Positions 10,137 through 19,200 of a stretch of 64,000 bases of DNA are shown here, piece by piece (position 1 is the first letter of the stretch; the number at the start of each line of letters is the position of its first letter). The notes under the pieces are model-generated. The model saw only the letters and a program-made list of their open reading frames with translations. It was not told the DNA's origin and searched no databases. This DNA is from Chthoniobacterales bacterium (GTDB lineage Bacteria; Verrucomicrobiota; Verrucomicrobiia; Chthoniobacterales; JACTMZ01): contig VEQL01000006.1 in NCBI GenBank assembly GCA_018883245.1, forward strand, positions 54,134 to 118,133, read 5' to 3'. The translations under genes were made by a program, and so were the position numbers.

Positions 10137-10862
10137 TCAGCGGGAGGGAGGAGTGCCGCCTCCGCTACTGCCTCCACCGCCGGAAGAACCCGACGGAAGA
10201 TTGACTCCCCCTTGGCCTCCAGCTCCCGGGCCGCCGACACCCCCGCCGTTTTGCTGCGCGTTTTGCGCGCCCTGCTGGGCTGCCTGTTGAATGGCGTTTG
10301 CATCGGCGTTCGGCGCGCCTTGTATGACAGATTCCGCAATCGCCTGTTGCTGGCTCGGCGCTGCTTCGGCCACGCTTTCGGCCACGCTCACGGCGGCTGC
10401 TGGAACCGCCGCAGCAACGGCACCGGCCACCGCGGCAGCGGCCGACGGAACCGCCGCAGCAACGGCACCCGCGATCGCTGCGGCCGATGAAGGAGCAGCA
10501 TTGGCAGCGGCCTGTGCGACGCTTACCGCGAATTGCGGCGTTGGCACGAAGGCCGTGGCAGCTGCAGCGATAGCGTCTGCTTTTTCAGGATTCTGGCGGG
10601 CCATCTGTTCCACTGTGGCCAAAAGAGCCTGCGCGTCGCCATTTGCTCCGAAGGCTTCGCCCAAAGACTGAGCTATGTCAGCAGCTTCTTCTTCACTTTG
10701 GACCGAGTCTTGGTTGAGGGCCAATTGCTTGGCTGTCTCGACGGCTTGGGCACCGTTGCCGCTTTGTGCTCCTTGTGCCTTGGCTGTCGAAGCGGGTGCC
10801 ATAAAGGCAACAAGCGCCACAAGAAGAAGCAGTGCGATCGGGCGGCTGGGGGAAAAGAGCAT
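10137..10862 (-). CDS. alanine-rich exported protein of unknown function
   Basis: The protein has a clear signal peptide (MLFSPSRPIALLLLVALVAF, cleavage near STAKA-QG), a helical Glu/Asp/Ala segment, and then a very Ala/Val-rich region built from repeated AIAGAVAAAVP-like units. It ends in a Gly/Ser-rich tail. A GAGG box eight bases before the ATG at 10862 favours this start over the ATG at 10868. No known domain is recognised. The alanine-rich part is encoded by near-identical 45-bp units. It may be a cell-envelope or matrix protein, but this is inference. Confidence 0.7.
   Translation of the reverse strand: MLFSPSRPIALLLLVALVAFMAPASTAKAQGAQSGNGAQAVETAKQLALNQDSVQSEEEAADIAQSLGEAFGANGDAQALLATVEQMARQNPEKADAIAAAATAFVPTPQFAVSVAQAAANAAPSSAAAIAGAVAAAVPSAAAAVAGAVAAAVPAAAVSVAESVAEAAPSQQQAIAESVIQGAPNADANAIQQAAQQGAQNAQQNGGGVGGPGAGGQGGVNLPSGSSGGGGSSGGGTPPSR
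10402..10491. repeat. two tandem 45-bp coding repeats
   Basis: A 23-base core (GGAACCGCCGCAGCAACGGC plus ACC) occurs at 10402 and again at 10447, and the flanking bases are also similar. The period of 45 bases is 15 codons, giving the repeated GAVAAAVP blocks of the exported alanine-rich protein. Confidence 0.75.
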
Positions 10863-10994
10863 TTTCATTGCCTCAAGATTAAACCGGCCCGCTGTTTTGC
10901 AAGCAAATAATGGCCTTTGGGAGGGGAAGCGCTTCTTTTGACCGCCAGCAAAAACTCTTTTGTCGGCGAGCATCGCGCATAGCCTTGCGGAAGT

Positions 10995-12905
10995 ATGGTG
11001 CCGCGCTTGCTAGGCTGGCTGTGTGCCGTCCTGTTGGCGGCAGGCCTCGTCGTCTCGCAGATCTTTCTGGGCGGCTGGTGGTATCCGGCATTGGCGGCGC
11101 CCGGATATCTTCTGGCGGGAGCGGCCGCTCTGACGGCAGGACTGCTTTGTTGGAAGATTGGCGAAGAACCTGGAGCTTGGTGCGTTGGTGTCACTCTGCT
11201 TTTTGCCGGCTACCTGATTTGGCGCCAGTCAGAGAGCCCCGATCCTTACGCGGCGCGGGATGACTTTTGGCTGCTTATGGCCTCGCTCAGCGTCTACTTG
11301 ACGGCTGCTTGGCAGATGCGTGCGCCGAGGCAAAGAGGGTTTGTTGTCGGGGCTATGATTCTTATGGCGGTGGTGCAAACGTCTTTGGCGCTTGCGCAGT
11401 TCGCCTCCGCAAAACCTTTCCACCCGTTCGGGGATCTGGCCCCGGATATCGAATTTCTCCGCATCGAGGGCCAAACTGCAAATCAGGGCTGGGTCACGGG
11501 GACGCTGGCCAGTCGCGGCTCTCTCTCTGCGGTGCTTCTTGTGCCGACGTTTCTTTCGCTCGGCTTTCTTTTGTGGGCCCGCGTTGGCGTCGCGTTGAAA
11601 CTCATTCTTCTTTGGACAACCGCTGCGGGCTTTGTCGGCTTGGTGCTGTCGCTCTCGCGCTCCGCTTATCTCGGGTCCTTGGCCGGACTGGCGGTGTTTG
11701 CCGCGACAAGTTTCTTCATCATCCAGCGCGGTGCTTTGGCGCACCGCGGGTTGCTTCTGCTCGCGCTGCCCGTGCTCGCCTGCATCTTTCTCGGTGCCGC
11801 TTTGCTGACCGGATGGGAGAGCTTGGCCGTGCAGATGCGTGTCTGGCGCATCGGCCTTGACGAATTCCGCGAGCAGCTCTGGTTCGAGGCCTTGCCACCG
11901 ATGCTTCGCCTCGATCCCTGGCTTGGAGCCGGCGCCAACATGTTCGACCAGTTGTCGCTTCGCTACCGTGGCGGAGCCTTCAATGGCCGTCCCTACCATG
12001 CGCACAACGACTGGCTGCAATTGCTGGTTGAATATGGGCGCATCGGGCTCGCCCTGGGCCTGTGCTTTTTTCTCACCCACATCGCTGCAGCATGGCGCAA
12101 CGCCCTTCGCATCGCTCGCGAGACGACGCCCTCGGGACTGCTTCCACAAGATTCGTCCCTTGCCGTTCTCACAGGCGCGCTGGCCGCGCTGGTCGCACTG
12201 GCTGTGCACTCCTTTTTCGACTACCGATTGCATGTTCCGGCGGCTGCTTTACCCGTGGCGCTTTGTGCGGGATGGATCGCGGCCACGCGAAAGGCATCGG
12301 ACTTGGGCGCGACGTATTCGCTGCCCTGGTGGATGCGCGTTCTTGCGGTCATGCCTCTGCTGCCGGGTATCGCGCTCCTTTGGTCTGTGACTCGTGAGTT
12401 GCCCGCGGAGCAGAAAGCCCTGGAAGCTGAACGTGCGATGTTCCGCGGCGATCCGCGGGTGGCCTGGGATCTCACGACCGAGGGCCTGATTCGGAGCCCG
12501 GACAACCCGCGCTTGCTTGTGCTGGCTGGCGAATCAGCAGGCCTGATCGGCAATGCCTGCACCGCAACGAAAGAGAAGCGCGGATGGTATGAGCGCTCCG
12601 CAGCACAATACGCCCGCGCAGTCGGGGAGAGACCCTTTTTTGCCTATGGCTTGCGCGAATACGCACTGGTCTTGGACTGGTGTGGGCGCCAGAAAGAATC
12701 GCTGCCATTTCATTTGCGTGCGATCGCCCGCGATCCCGACAGCGGGGCGGGTTACGAGTATTTGGGCGTCCATTACTGGACCCTCGGGCGCAATGACGAG
12801 GCCGCGCGTTTGCTGCGGCTCGGCCAGCATTTTCCCGGGTCTCGCTTGGCGGGGGAATTTCTCGAACGTATCGAGAAAGCGAAGAGTCAGCCCCCGGCGA
12901 ATTAA
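10995..12905 (+). CDS. O-antigen ligase/polymerase-like membrane protein with C-terminal TPR-like part
   Basis: The N-terminal two thirds is a string of about 11-12 hydrophobic segments with the architecture of the O-antigen ligase (WaaL/Wzy_C) superfamily. The characteristic LSLSRSAYLG segment precedes a TM helix, and a periplasmic loop contains GAGANMF and YHAHNDWLQLLVEYG. The C-terminal ~170 residues (after residue ~460) form a soluble, TPR-like helical domain with the AARLLRLGQHFPGS motif. The family joins or polymerises surface glycans; the substrate cannot be told. Its stop overlaps the convergent flavoprotein stop by four bases. Confidence 0.85.
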   Translation: MVPRLLGWLCAVLLAAGLVVSQIFLGGWWYPALAAPGYLLAGAAALTAGLLCWKIGEEPGAWCVGVTLLFAGYLIWRQSESPDPYAARDDFWLLMASLSVYLTAAWQMRAPRQRGFVVGAMILMAVVQTSLALAQFASAKPFHPFGDLAPDIEFLRIEGQTANQGWVTGTLASRGSLSAVLLVPTFLSLGFLLWARVGVALKLILLWTTAAGFVGLVLSLSRSAYLGSLAGLAVFAATSFFIIQRGALAHRGLLLLALPVLACIFLGAALLTGWESLAVQMRVWRIGLDEFREQLWFEALPPMLRLDPWLGAGANMFDQLSLRYRGGAFNGRPYHAHNDWLQLLVEYGRIGLALGLCFFLTHIAAAWRNALRIARETTPSGLLPQDSSLAVLTGALAALVALAVHSFFDYRLHVPAAALPVALCAGWIAATRKASDLGATYSLPWWMRVLAVMPLLPGIALLWSVTRELPAEQKALEAERAMFRGDPRVAWDLTTEGLIRSPDNPRLLVLAGESAGLIGNACTATKEKRGWYERSAAQYARAVGERPFFAYGLREYALVLDWCGRQKESLPFHLRAIARDPDSGAGYEYLGVHYWTLGRNDEAARLLRLGQHFPGSRLAGEFLERIEKAKSQPPAN

Positions 12906-14056
12906 ATAGCCTCTCCGGCGGCATGGGCGCTGGCCCAAGCCCACTGGAAGTTGTAGCCGCCGAGCCACCCGGTGACATCCACGACCTCTCCGATGAAATA
13001 CAATCCGGAGACGCTGCGGCATTCCATGGTCTTCGAGGAAAGCTCCCGGGTATCCACGCCGCCCAAAGTCACCTCGGCCTTCGGATAGCCCTCGCTCGCC
13101 GGAAAAGTGACAGGCCAGTGATGGATCAATCGGCTTGTCTGCTCGCGTTCGCGTGCAGTCCATTGTGCCACCGGTTTGGCCGGTGCATGCCGCGCGCACC
13201 ACGCCTCCGCGAAACGCTTGGGCCAGAACCGCGCAAGCTGGGCAACCGCCGGTTCCCGTCCCGGGGCGGGCGTGTCATTGCCGTGCGGCAGGAGGTCAAA
13301 CTCGACGGCTTCGCCCGGGTGCCAATAATTCGAAATCTGCAGCACGGCCGGACCACTGAACCCGCGGTGAGTCAGCAGAAGCGACTCTTCGAAAACTGCT
13401 CCATGGTGCATCGCGCGCACGGGAATCGAAACGCCGCTCAGCGGTCCAAAGACGGACAGATCCTTGTGGTCCAACGCCAACGGAACAAGCCCGGGCCGGA
13501 TCTTCGTTAGGCGGAGACCGAATTGCCGCGCAATGTCGTGTCCCAGGCCCGTGGCGCCGAGCTTTGCGAAGGACAGACCGCCTGTGGCTACGACCAGTGC
13601 ATCGCAGGAGAAATCGCCCGAGGAGGTGCAGATACGGAACTTTTCCGGCTTGGCGATTTCGTTGATGTGGACGCCGCAGCGCACTTCCGCCCCGGCTCGT
13701 GAGCATTCTTCGAGCAACATAGCGACGATTTCGCGCGAACTGCCGTCGCAGAAGAGCTGCCCGAGTTTCTTTTCATGCCACCGGATGCCGTGACTTTCGA
13801 CAAGCGCGAGAAAATCGTTTGGCGCAAAGCGGGCGAGAGCCGAGCGGCAAAAGTCCGGCGACTCCGAAAGATAATTCTCCGGCGTGGCGCGGATGTTGGT
13901 GAAGTTGCAGCGCCCGCCTCCGGAGATTTCGATCTTCTTCCCGACCCGTGCGTTGTGTTCGAGAACGAGAACGCGGCGACCGCGTTGTCCTGCGGTCAGG
14001 GCGCAGAACAGACCTGCTGCGCCGCCTCCAAGTATGATGACATCACGGTGCTCCAC
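12902..14056 (-). CDS. HI0933/BaiN-family flavoprotein (NAD(P)/FAD-dependent oxidoreductase)
   Basis: A 384-residue FAD-binding protein. The N-terminal dinucleotide fold is GGGAAGLFCAL, followed by the family signature KKIEISGGGRCNFTN, and the C-terminus has the second FAD contact GEVVDVTGWLGGYNFQWA. Members are annotated as putative dehydrogenases or 3-dehydro-bile-acid reductases (BaiN), with the physiological substrate usually unknown. It follows pbpC by three bases and is probably translated from the same message. Confidence 0.9.
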   Translation of the reverse strand: MEHRDVIILGGGAAGLFCALTAGQRGRRVLVLEHNARVGKKIEISGGGRCNFTNIRATPENYLSESPDFCRSALARFAPNDFLALVESHGIRWHEKKLGQLFCDGSSREIVAMLLEECSRAGAEVRCGVHINEIAKPEKFRICTSSGDFSCDALVVATGGLSFAKLGATGLGHDIARQFGLRLTKIRPGLVPLALDHKDLSVFGPLSGVSIPVRAMHHGAVFEESLLLTHRGFSGPAVLQISNYWHPGEAVEFDLLPHGNDTPAPGREPAVAQLARFWPKRFAEAWCARHAPAKPVAQWTAREREQTSRLIHHWPVTFPASEGYPKAEVTLGGVDTRELSSKTMECRSVSGLYFIGEVVDVTGWLGGYNFQWAWASAHAAGEAI

Positions 14057-14059
14057 GGG

Positions 14060-16291
14060 TCAGAGGGTGAGCACCGTGATGCGTGTCGTGGCTGTGCGGT
14101 TGCCGGAGCGCGCGGTGATGACGTGCTCTCCCTCGCGAAGCACGGCTCCCGGCCCCGGTTTGCCGGCGTCGCACGCAAGCGTCCCGCTCGACCACGTGAT
14201 CTCGCCGGTCCCGTTTGCGACCAGGGGAATGCGCTGCGCGGAGGGCGGCAGGTCGGGATCGAGGAAATACACGGTTCCGGATGCGGGCGAGGTGATGCGG
14301 AAGTCCTCCTCGCGGGAAGCGCACGCCACGGTGTCGCCCAATCCGTTTTGCGGTCCCGCGAGCCATTCCCGGTATTCCGCGGGAAGCATGACGCGGCCCT
14401 TCGTGTCATAATCGTCCGGATTTTCGGGCGGAGGTGTATTTGCATAAATTTCCCGCACTGCGGCCGGGCACGAAGCGGCGACTGAGTTTCCGGTGAGCGG
14501 ATGCACGAATCCTTCGCGCACAGCCGCCGGCCGCGCGAACCAGCCAGTGCCGCGCGTCGCATGAAGGTGATTCATGATCTCGCGCATCGCGGGTGCGGCT
14601 CCGGTCACCCCGGTGATTGCGCGCATCGGCTCGCCGTCGGGGTTTCCCAACCACACGGCAACGGTGAATTCCGGCGTGTAGCCGACCGCCCAGTTGTCGC
14701 GGTAGTCCGAGCTGGTGCCTGTCTTGCAAGCCACGGGAAAGGGGAACGCGAGATAAGACTCGAGCCCGAATGATGCGGCGCGCGCGCGGTTGTCGGCCAG
14801 CATGTCGCTGACAAGGTAGGCGGACGCCTCGCCGAAAAGCCTGCGCCCGGCGGTGTCGTCATTCGAACCACCGGCGAGGAGTCGGAAGCCGCGGTGGATT
14901 CCTCCGCGGGCCAGCGTGGCGTAAGCGTTGGCCAACTCGAGCAACCGCACCTCGCCGTTGCCGAGCGTGAGCCCGAGACCGTAATGCTCGGCGGGGTGCG
15001 CGAGGGTGGACAACCCGAGTTCGCGAAGCAGGCGGTGGAGGGCTGCGGGGCCGCCCGCGATTTCCAGCGCGCGAACCGCGGCGACATTCAGCGAGTTTCC
15101 CAACGCGTTGCGAAGGCTCACCGGACCGTGAAAACGATGGTTGTAGTTGTTCGGACGGTAGATGCCCGTTGGCGTGGAGAATGTCGCGGGCACGTCCGCC
15201 ACGACGGTTGCCGGCGTTGCCCCGCGTTCCAAGGCGAGTAGATAGGTGAAGGGCTTCACCGCCGAGCCCGGCGAGCGTGCGATCCAAGCGCCGTTGACCT
15301 GGCCCGCGCCTGCGGCGAAGTAATCGCCCGATCCGGCCAACGCGAGAACTTCTCCGGTCGGGTTGTGCAGCACCACGGCGGCTGCTCCGTTGGCGTTGTG
15401 CTTTGCCATGCGGGCAAGCTGCGCTGCGAGGGCTTGTTCGACACGGCGGTTGAGACCGAGATCGAGTGTGGTGCGGACCGCTCCCCCGCTCCCGGGCAGA
15501 ATCCCGCGGCGCTGGAGAAGAAGATCAACAAAGTGTGGCGCGGCGAAATCCTGCCGGTGGGGACGCAAGGCCAGCGGTTCGCTCGCGGCACGCGCGCAAC
15601 CCGGGGCGTCGATTGCGCCGGTCTGCTGCATGCGCTCCAGAATCCATAGCTGGCGCTCCCGCGCTCCCGTGCGGTTGCGATGCGGATCGAGACGGCCGGG
15701 CGCTTTCGGCAGCGCGGCGAGGAACGCGGCCTCGGCCGCGCTCAGATCCGAGGGAGGTTTGGCGAAATAATAGCGGCTTGCCGCGGCGATGCCCGTGCGC
15801 AGGTTCCCGTAATCGAGGCGGTTGAGATACTCCGCGAGAATTTTTTCCTTGGGCCATTCCCGCTCAAGGCGCACCGCTTGCAGAATTTCGTGCAGCTTGC
15901 GGCCGAATGTGCGGGGCCCGGGTTCCTTGACCAATTGTTGCGTGATGGTCGATGCGCCGGATGCCGGTTCGGCCCCGCGCAGCCGGTTGAACGCGGCGCG
16001 CGCCACGGCGAACGGATCCACGCCGGGATGAAGGTAAAATCGTGCATCCTCGGCGGCGAGGGTTGCGGCGACGACGTGAGGCGACATTTCAGCGAGTCGC
16101 ACCGGGCGGGAATAACGCAAGTCGTCCACCAGCATCACGCGCAGCGGTTCGCCGTTGCGGTCGAGAAATTCGGTGCTTTCCGGAGGCGGTCCGCACAATG
16201 CCGCGGGAACCGGGACAGCCACGCGCAGCAGCGCATCCGCGCCAACCCAGATCGCAGCGGCAGCGAGCAGGACAATTCCGATTTTTTTCAC
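14060..16291 (-). CDS. pbpC: penicillin-binding protein 1C
   Basis: A bifunctional peptidoglycan glycosyltransferase/transpeptidase of 743 residues, anchored by an N-terminal helix (KKIGIVLLAAAAIWVG). The glycosyltransferase domain shows EDARFYLHPG and ASTITQQLVK. The transpeptidase domain shows SPGSAVKPF (active Ser and Lys), NSLN and CKTGTSSDYRDNW. A C-terminal PBP_C beta domain closes the protein. The GTG start at 16291 overlaps the A2M stop (GTGA), so the two are translationally coupled. Pairing of PBP1C with alpha-2-macroglobulin is conserved in many Gram-negative bacteria. Confidence 0.95.
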   Translation of the reverse strand: MKKIGIVLLAAAAIWVGADALLRVAVPVPAALCGPPPESTEFLDRNGEPLRVMLVDDLRYSRPVRLAEMSPHVVAATLAAEDARFYLHPGVDPFAVARAAFNRLRGAEPASGASTITQQLVKEPGPRTFGRKLHEILQAVRLEREWPKEKILAEYLNRLDYGNLRTGIAAASRYYFAKPPSDLSAAEAAFLAALPKAPGRLDPHRNRTGARERQLWILERMQQTGAIDAPGCARAASEPLALRPHRQDFAAPHFVDLLLQRRGILPGSGGAVRTTLDLGLNRRVEQALAAQLARMAKHNANGAAAVVLHNPTGEVLALAGSGDYFAAGAGQVNGAWIARSPGSAVKPFTYLLALERGATPATVVADVPATFSTPTGIYRPNNYNHRFHGPVSLRNALGNSLNVAAVRALEIAGGPAALHRLLRELGLSTLAHPAEHYGLGLTLGNGEVRLLELANAYATLARGGIHRGFRLLAGGSNDDTAGRRLFGEASAYLVSDMLADNRARAASFGLESYLAFPFPVACKTGTSSDYRDNWAVGYTPEFTVAVWLGNPDGEPMRAITGVTGAAPAMREIMNHLHATRGTGWFARPAAVREGFVHPLTGNSVAASCPAAVREIYANTPPPENPDDYDTKGRVMLPAEYREWLAGPQNGLGDTVACASREEDFRITSPASGTVYFLDPDLPPSAQRIPLVANGTGEITWSSGTLACDAGKPGPGAVLREGEHVITARSGNRTATTRITVLTL

Positions 16292-19200
16292 GGCGTGCCG
16301 GCCGGCAGGCTGGTCAACCGGCTGATTTCGCCGAGGCCGAAGCGCTCGGGACGATACATCGACTCGGCTTTTGTCGCGCCTGCGGTCGCTTCGCCCGCCA
16401 TCCGCACGCGCGCCAAGTAGGTGAACGTATGGCCACCGGCCGGCATCGCGTCGCAGAAGTAGAGGACGCGATCGGACCTCGTCTCGCTGTGGCTCACAAG
16501 CCACGGCGTCTGATTTGCCGCACCCCCGACATCGCGGCTGACGAAATCCGGGTTGACCGCCTCGAGGATGGAAGGCAGCGGGTCGTCGATGGCGACGAAC
16601 CACGCAGGGCGCGTGGTTTCAACGCGAAGTGTCACGACCAATCTGTCGCCCACGCGCAAATTTTCCGCGGGCTGGAGCGATCCGTCGCCGGCGATTTTCC
16701 GGTAGCTGCGCGAAACAGCGAAGCCGCGGTCCTGGCGCGGTTGTTCGCCGAGCGGCGGATAGACGGCGAATCGCGCCTCGCCGTAGAGCGGCGCGGCGGA
16801 AGGATTGTCCACCGACAAAGCCCCCGGTTGGTTTCCCGGAGTCAAGGGGAAGGTGTGCCCGAAGGCGGGTGTCTTCGCGCTCACCGCAAACGGCACTGAC
16901 TCTGCCGCGGCCACGATCGTGCCGCGTGCCTCGCGCCGGTTGCTGTCCTTGCCTTCGACTTTCACGCGATAGTCCGCCAGGGCCAGCAGCGTCCAGGCGC
17001 AGCTCTGTGTGGTGCCGTCGCGGTTTGCCGGCCCGAATGCGAGCACCTCGGCCAAAAGGCGCGCGACTTCGCTGTTTTTCGGCTCGTAGTGCGTCCATGC
17101 AAGCAGGTGGATGGCGCGGTCGCGCGCGGCACCCCCGAAGGGCGAAACATCCTCGGGTGCGGCCTTGTCGGTCTTCAAAAGTTTTGCGGCCATCTCGCGC
17201 GGGCCATCGGCCTGCATGATTGCCAGGGCGAGAATGCAGCGCGCCTCGGCGGGCAATTCGGCGCGGCGGCGGAAAAGTTCCTCGTGGTAGGAAGCTTCGG
17301 CGCGCCCGGCCAAGGCCAAAGCGTAGGCGGCATAGACTTTCTCGGAGAGCCGCCCGGCCGAATCGTCATCAGCGAGTCCGCGCATCGATCCGGCGAGGTA
17401 ATCCAGCAACTTTGACCATCCGCCCGGCATTTTCACGTCCTGCGCCGCGGCGCGCGCGAGGACGATAGCCGCCCAGGCGCTGGGGAAAGGCGCAGATTGG
17501 CGGCCGCCCTGCCAGAAGGCGAGGCCGCCGTCCGAGGTTTGGAATTCAAATATCTCGGCCACCGTGGCGTTCACCACCCGTCGCGTTTCCTCCGCATCGC
17601 GAGCAAACCCGGGCATGAGTGGTCCGAGCGCGGGCATCATCAACCACGGCACGAGGGCGGAGGAGGTTTGTTCGACGCATCCGTAGGGATATTCGACGAG
17701 GAAGCGTGCTTGTTCGCCCAGGCCGGCGAGGCGTGTGTTGGCCACAGTCACGTCCACCGTGCCTCGTCCCTCGGCGAGCTGCGGATTCACGCCTTCGAGG
17801 AGATTGTTCGATTTCCCGTCGAGTGGCATGAAATAGGTTTCGCGGAGCTGCAGCATCGGCGAACGGACAGGCAGCGCGGTCTTCACGCGATCACTGAAGG
17901 ATGTGGAACCGGACCGCAATGTGGCGGACCATTCGAGGTCGGCCGTTCCTGGTTCGGAGAACGAAAGCGGGAAATCGGCGGCGCGCGATTCACCGGAAGG
18001 AATCTCCAGCGACGCGCTGTTTTTCCCCGCCGGCGACGAGAGTGTGATTTCGACGCTGCCATCCACACCGGTTTCGTTGCGCACGACGGCGCGGGCCGTG
18101 AGTTTGTCGCCTGCGTTGGCGAATTGTCCGAGCGCGGGCAGGATCATGAGCGGCCGTGAGATGTTCACACCCGATTCGCCGGATCCGGAGGCGAGGGGAC
18201 CCGAGGTGGCCACGGCGACCAAACGGTAGCGTGTGAGCGCGTCGGGCGCGGTGAAGCGCGCGGTCACTTTGCCGTCATTCCCCGTCGCGAGCGAGGGCAG
18301 CCAGCACGCGGTGCCGGGAAAATTTTCCCGCAAAGACACAGGGCCTTCCTCGCCTCCTCCTCCGATGAGATAGCCCTTGTTGCCGAACTCGAGATCGTTC
18401 GGATCCTCGGGCAGCAGTTGCGCCAGACTCAGCCCCGTGAGCACGCGACTGGCGACAGGGGCGAGGAAGATATCCGCTGGGTCAGGACGCTTGAATCCGG
18501 TGAGCGCCAGCACGCCGTCATCGACCGCGTAGAATGTCACGCCTGCCCCGCCCACCGGTTTGCCCTTGTGGTCAGTCACGGTCACCGTCGTCACGATATC
18601 TTCGCCGGGCTGCACCTTGGGGCGCTCGGGAGACACTTCCACCCGCAAGTGTGCCCCGGGTTGCTCGACCTTCAGGGAGCAGGAGCCGAAACGGAAATCG
18701 GGAGCGGGGAATTTGCGCGGGCTGCCGTCCGCACCGCGCAGGATGACCACCGACATATCGACGTTGGGTGCGTCGTCTTCGCCGACCGGAATCTCGATCA
18801 CCGGCGCGTTGCCGGTGAGTTCGATTTGCATGTTGCGCAAGATCGTGTCCCCGCGCTCGATGCTGACGAATGCCTTTCCGGCTATCGGTGTCTGCACGAG
18901 GATGCGCGCGGTTTCGCCGGGCAGATACGATGTTTTGTCCGGGACGAGGGTGACTTCCCACGGGTTGCGGTAGTCCCAAACCGTCTCGCCTTCGCCGGAC
19001 ACGTAGAACGAAGTTTCGGTGGAGACCGTGCGGCCGGTCTTGTCGCGGGCCGTGACGCGGACTTGGTGATGTCCGAGCGTCGCCGCCTTGAAACGCAAGC
19101 TTTCCTGTTTGCCCGCGGACCACCCCTCCGGGGTCCGGACCGGCGCAACGGTCGCGGCCTTCATCTCGGCCACGGGTTCCTTGACCGTCTCGCGGCGGAA

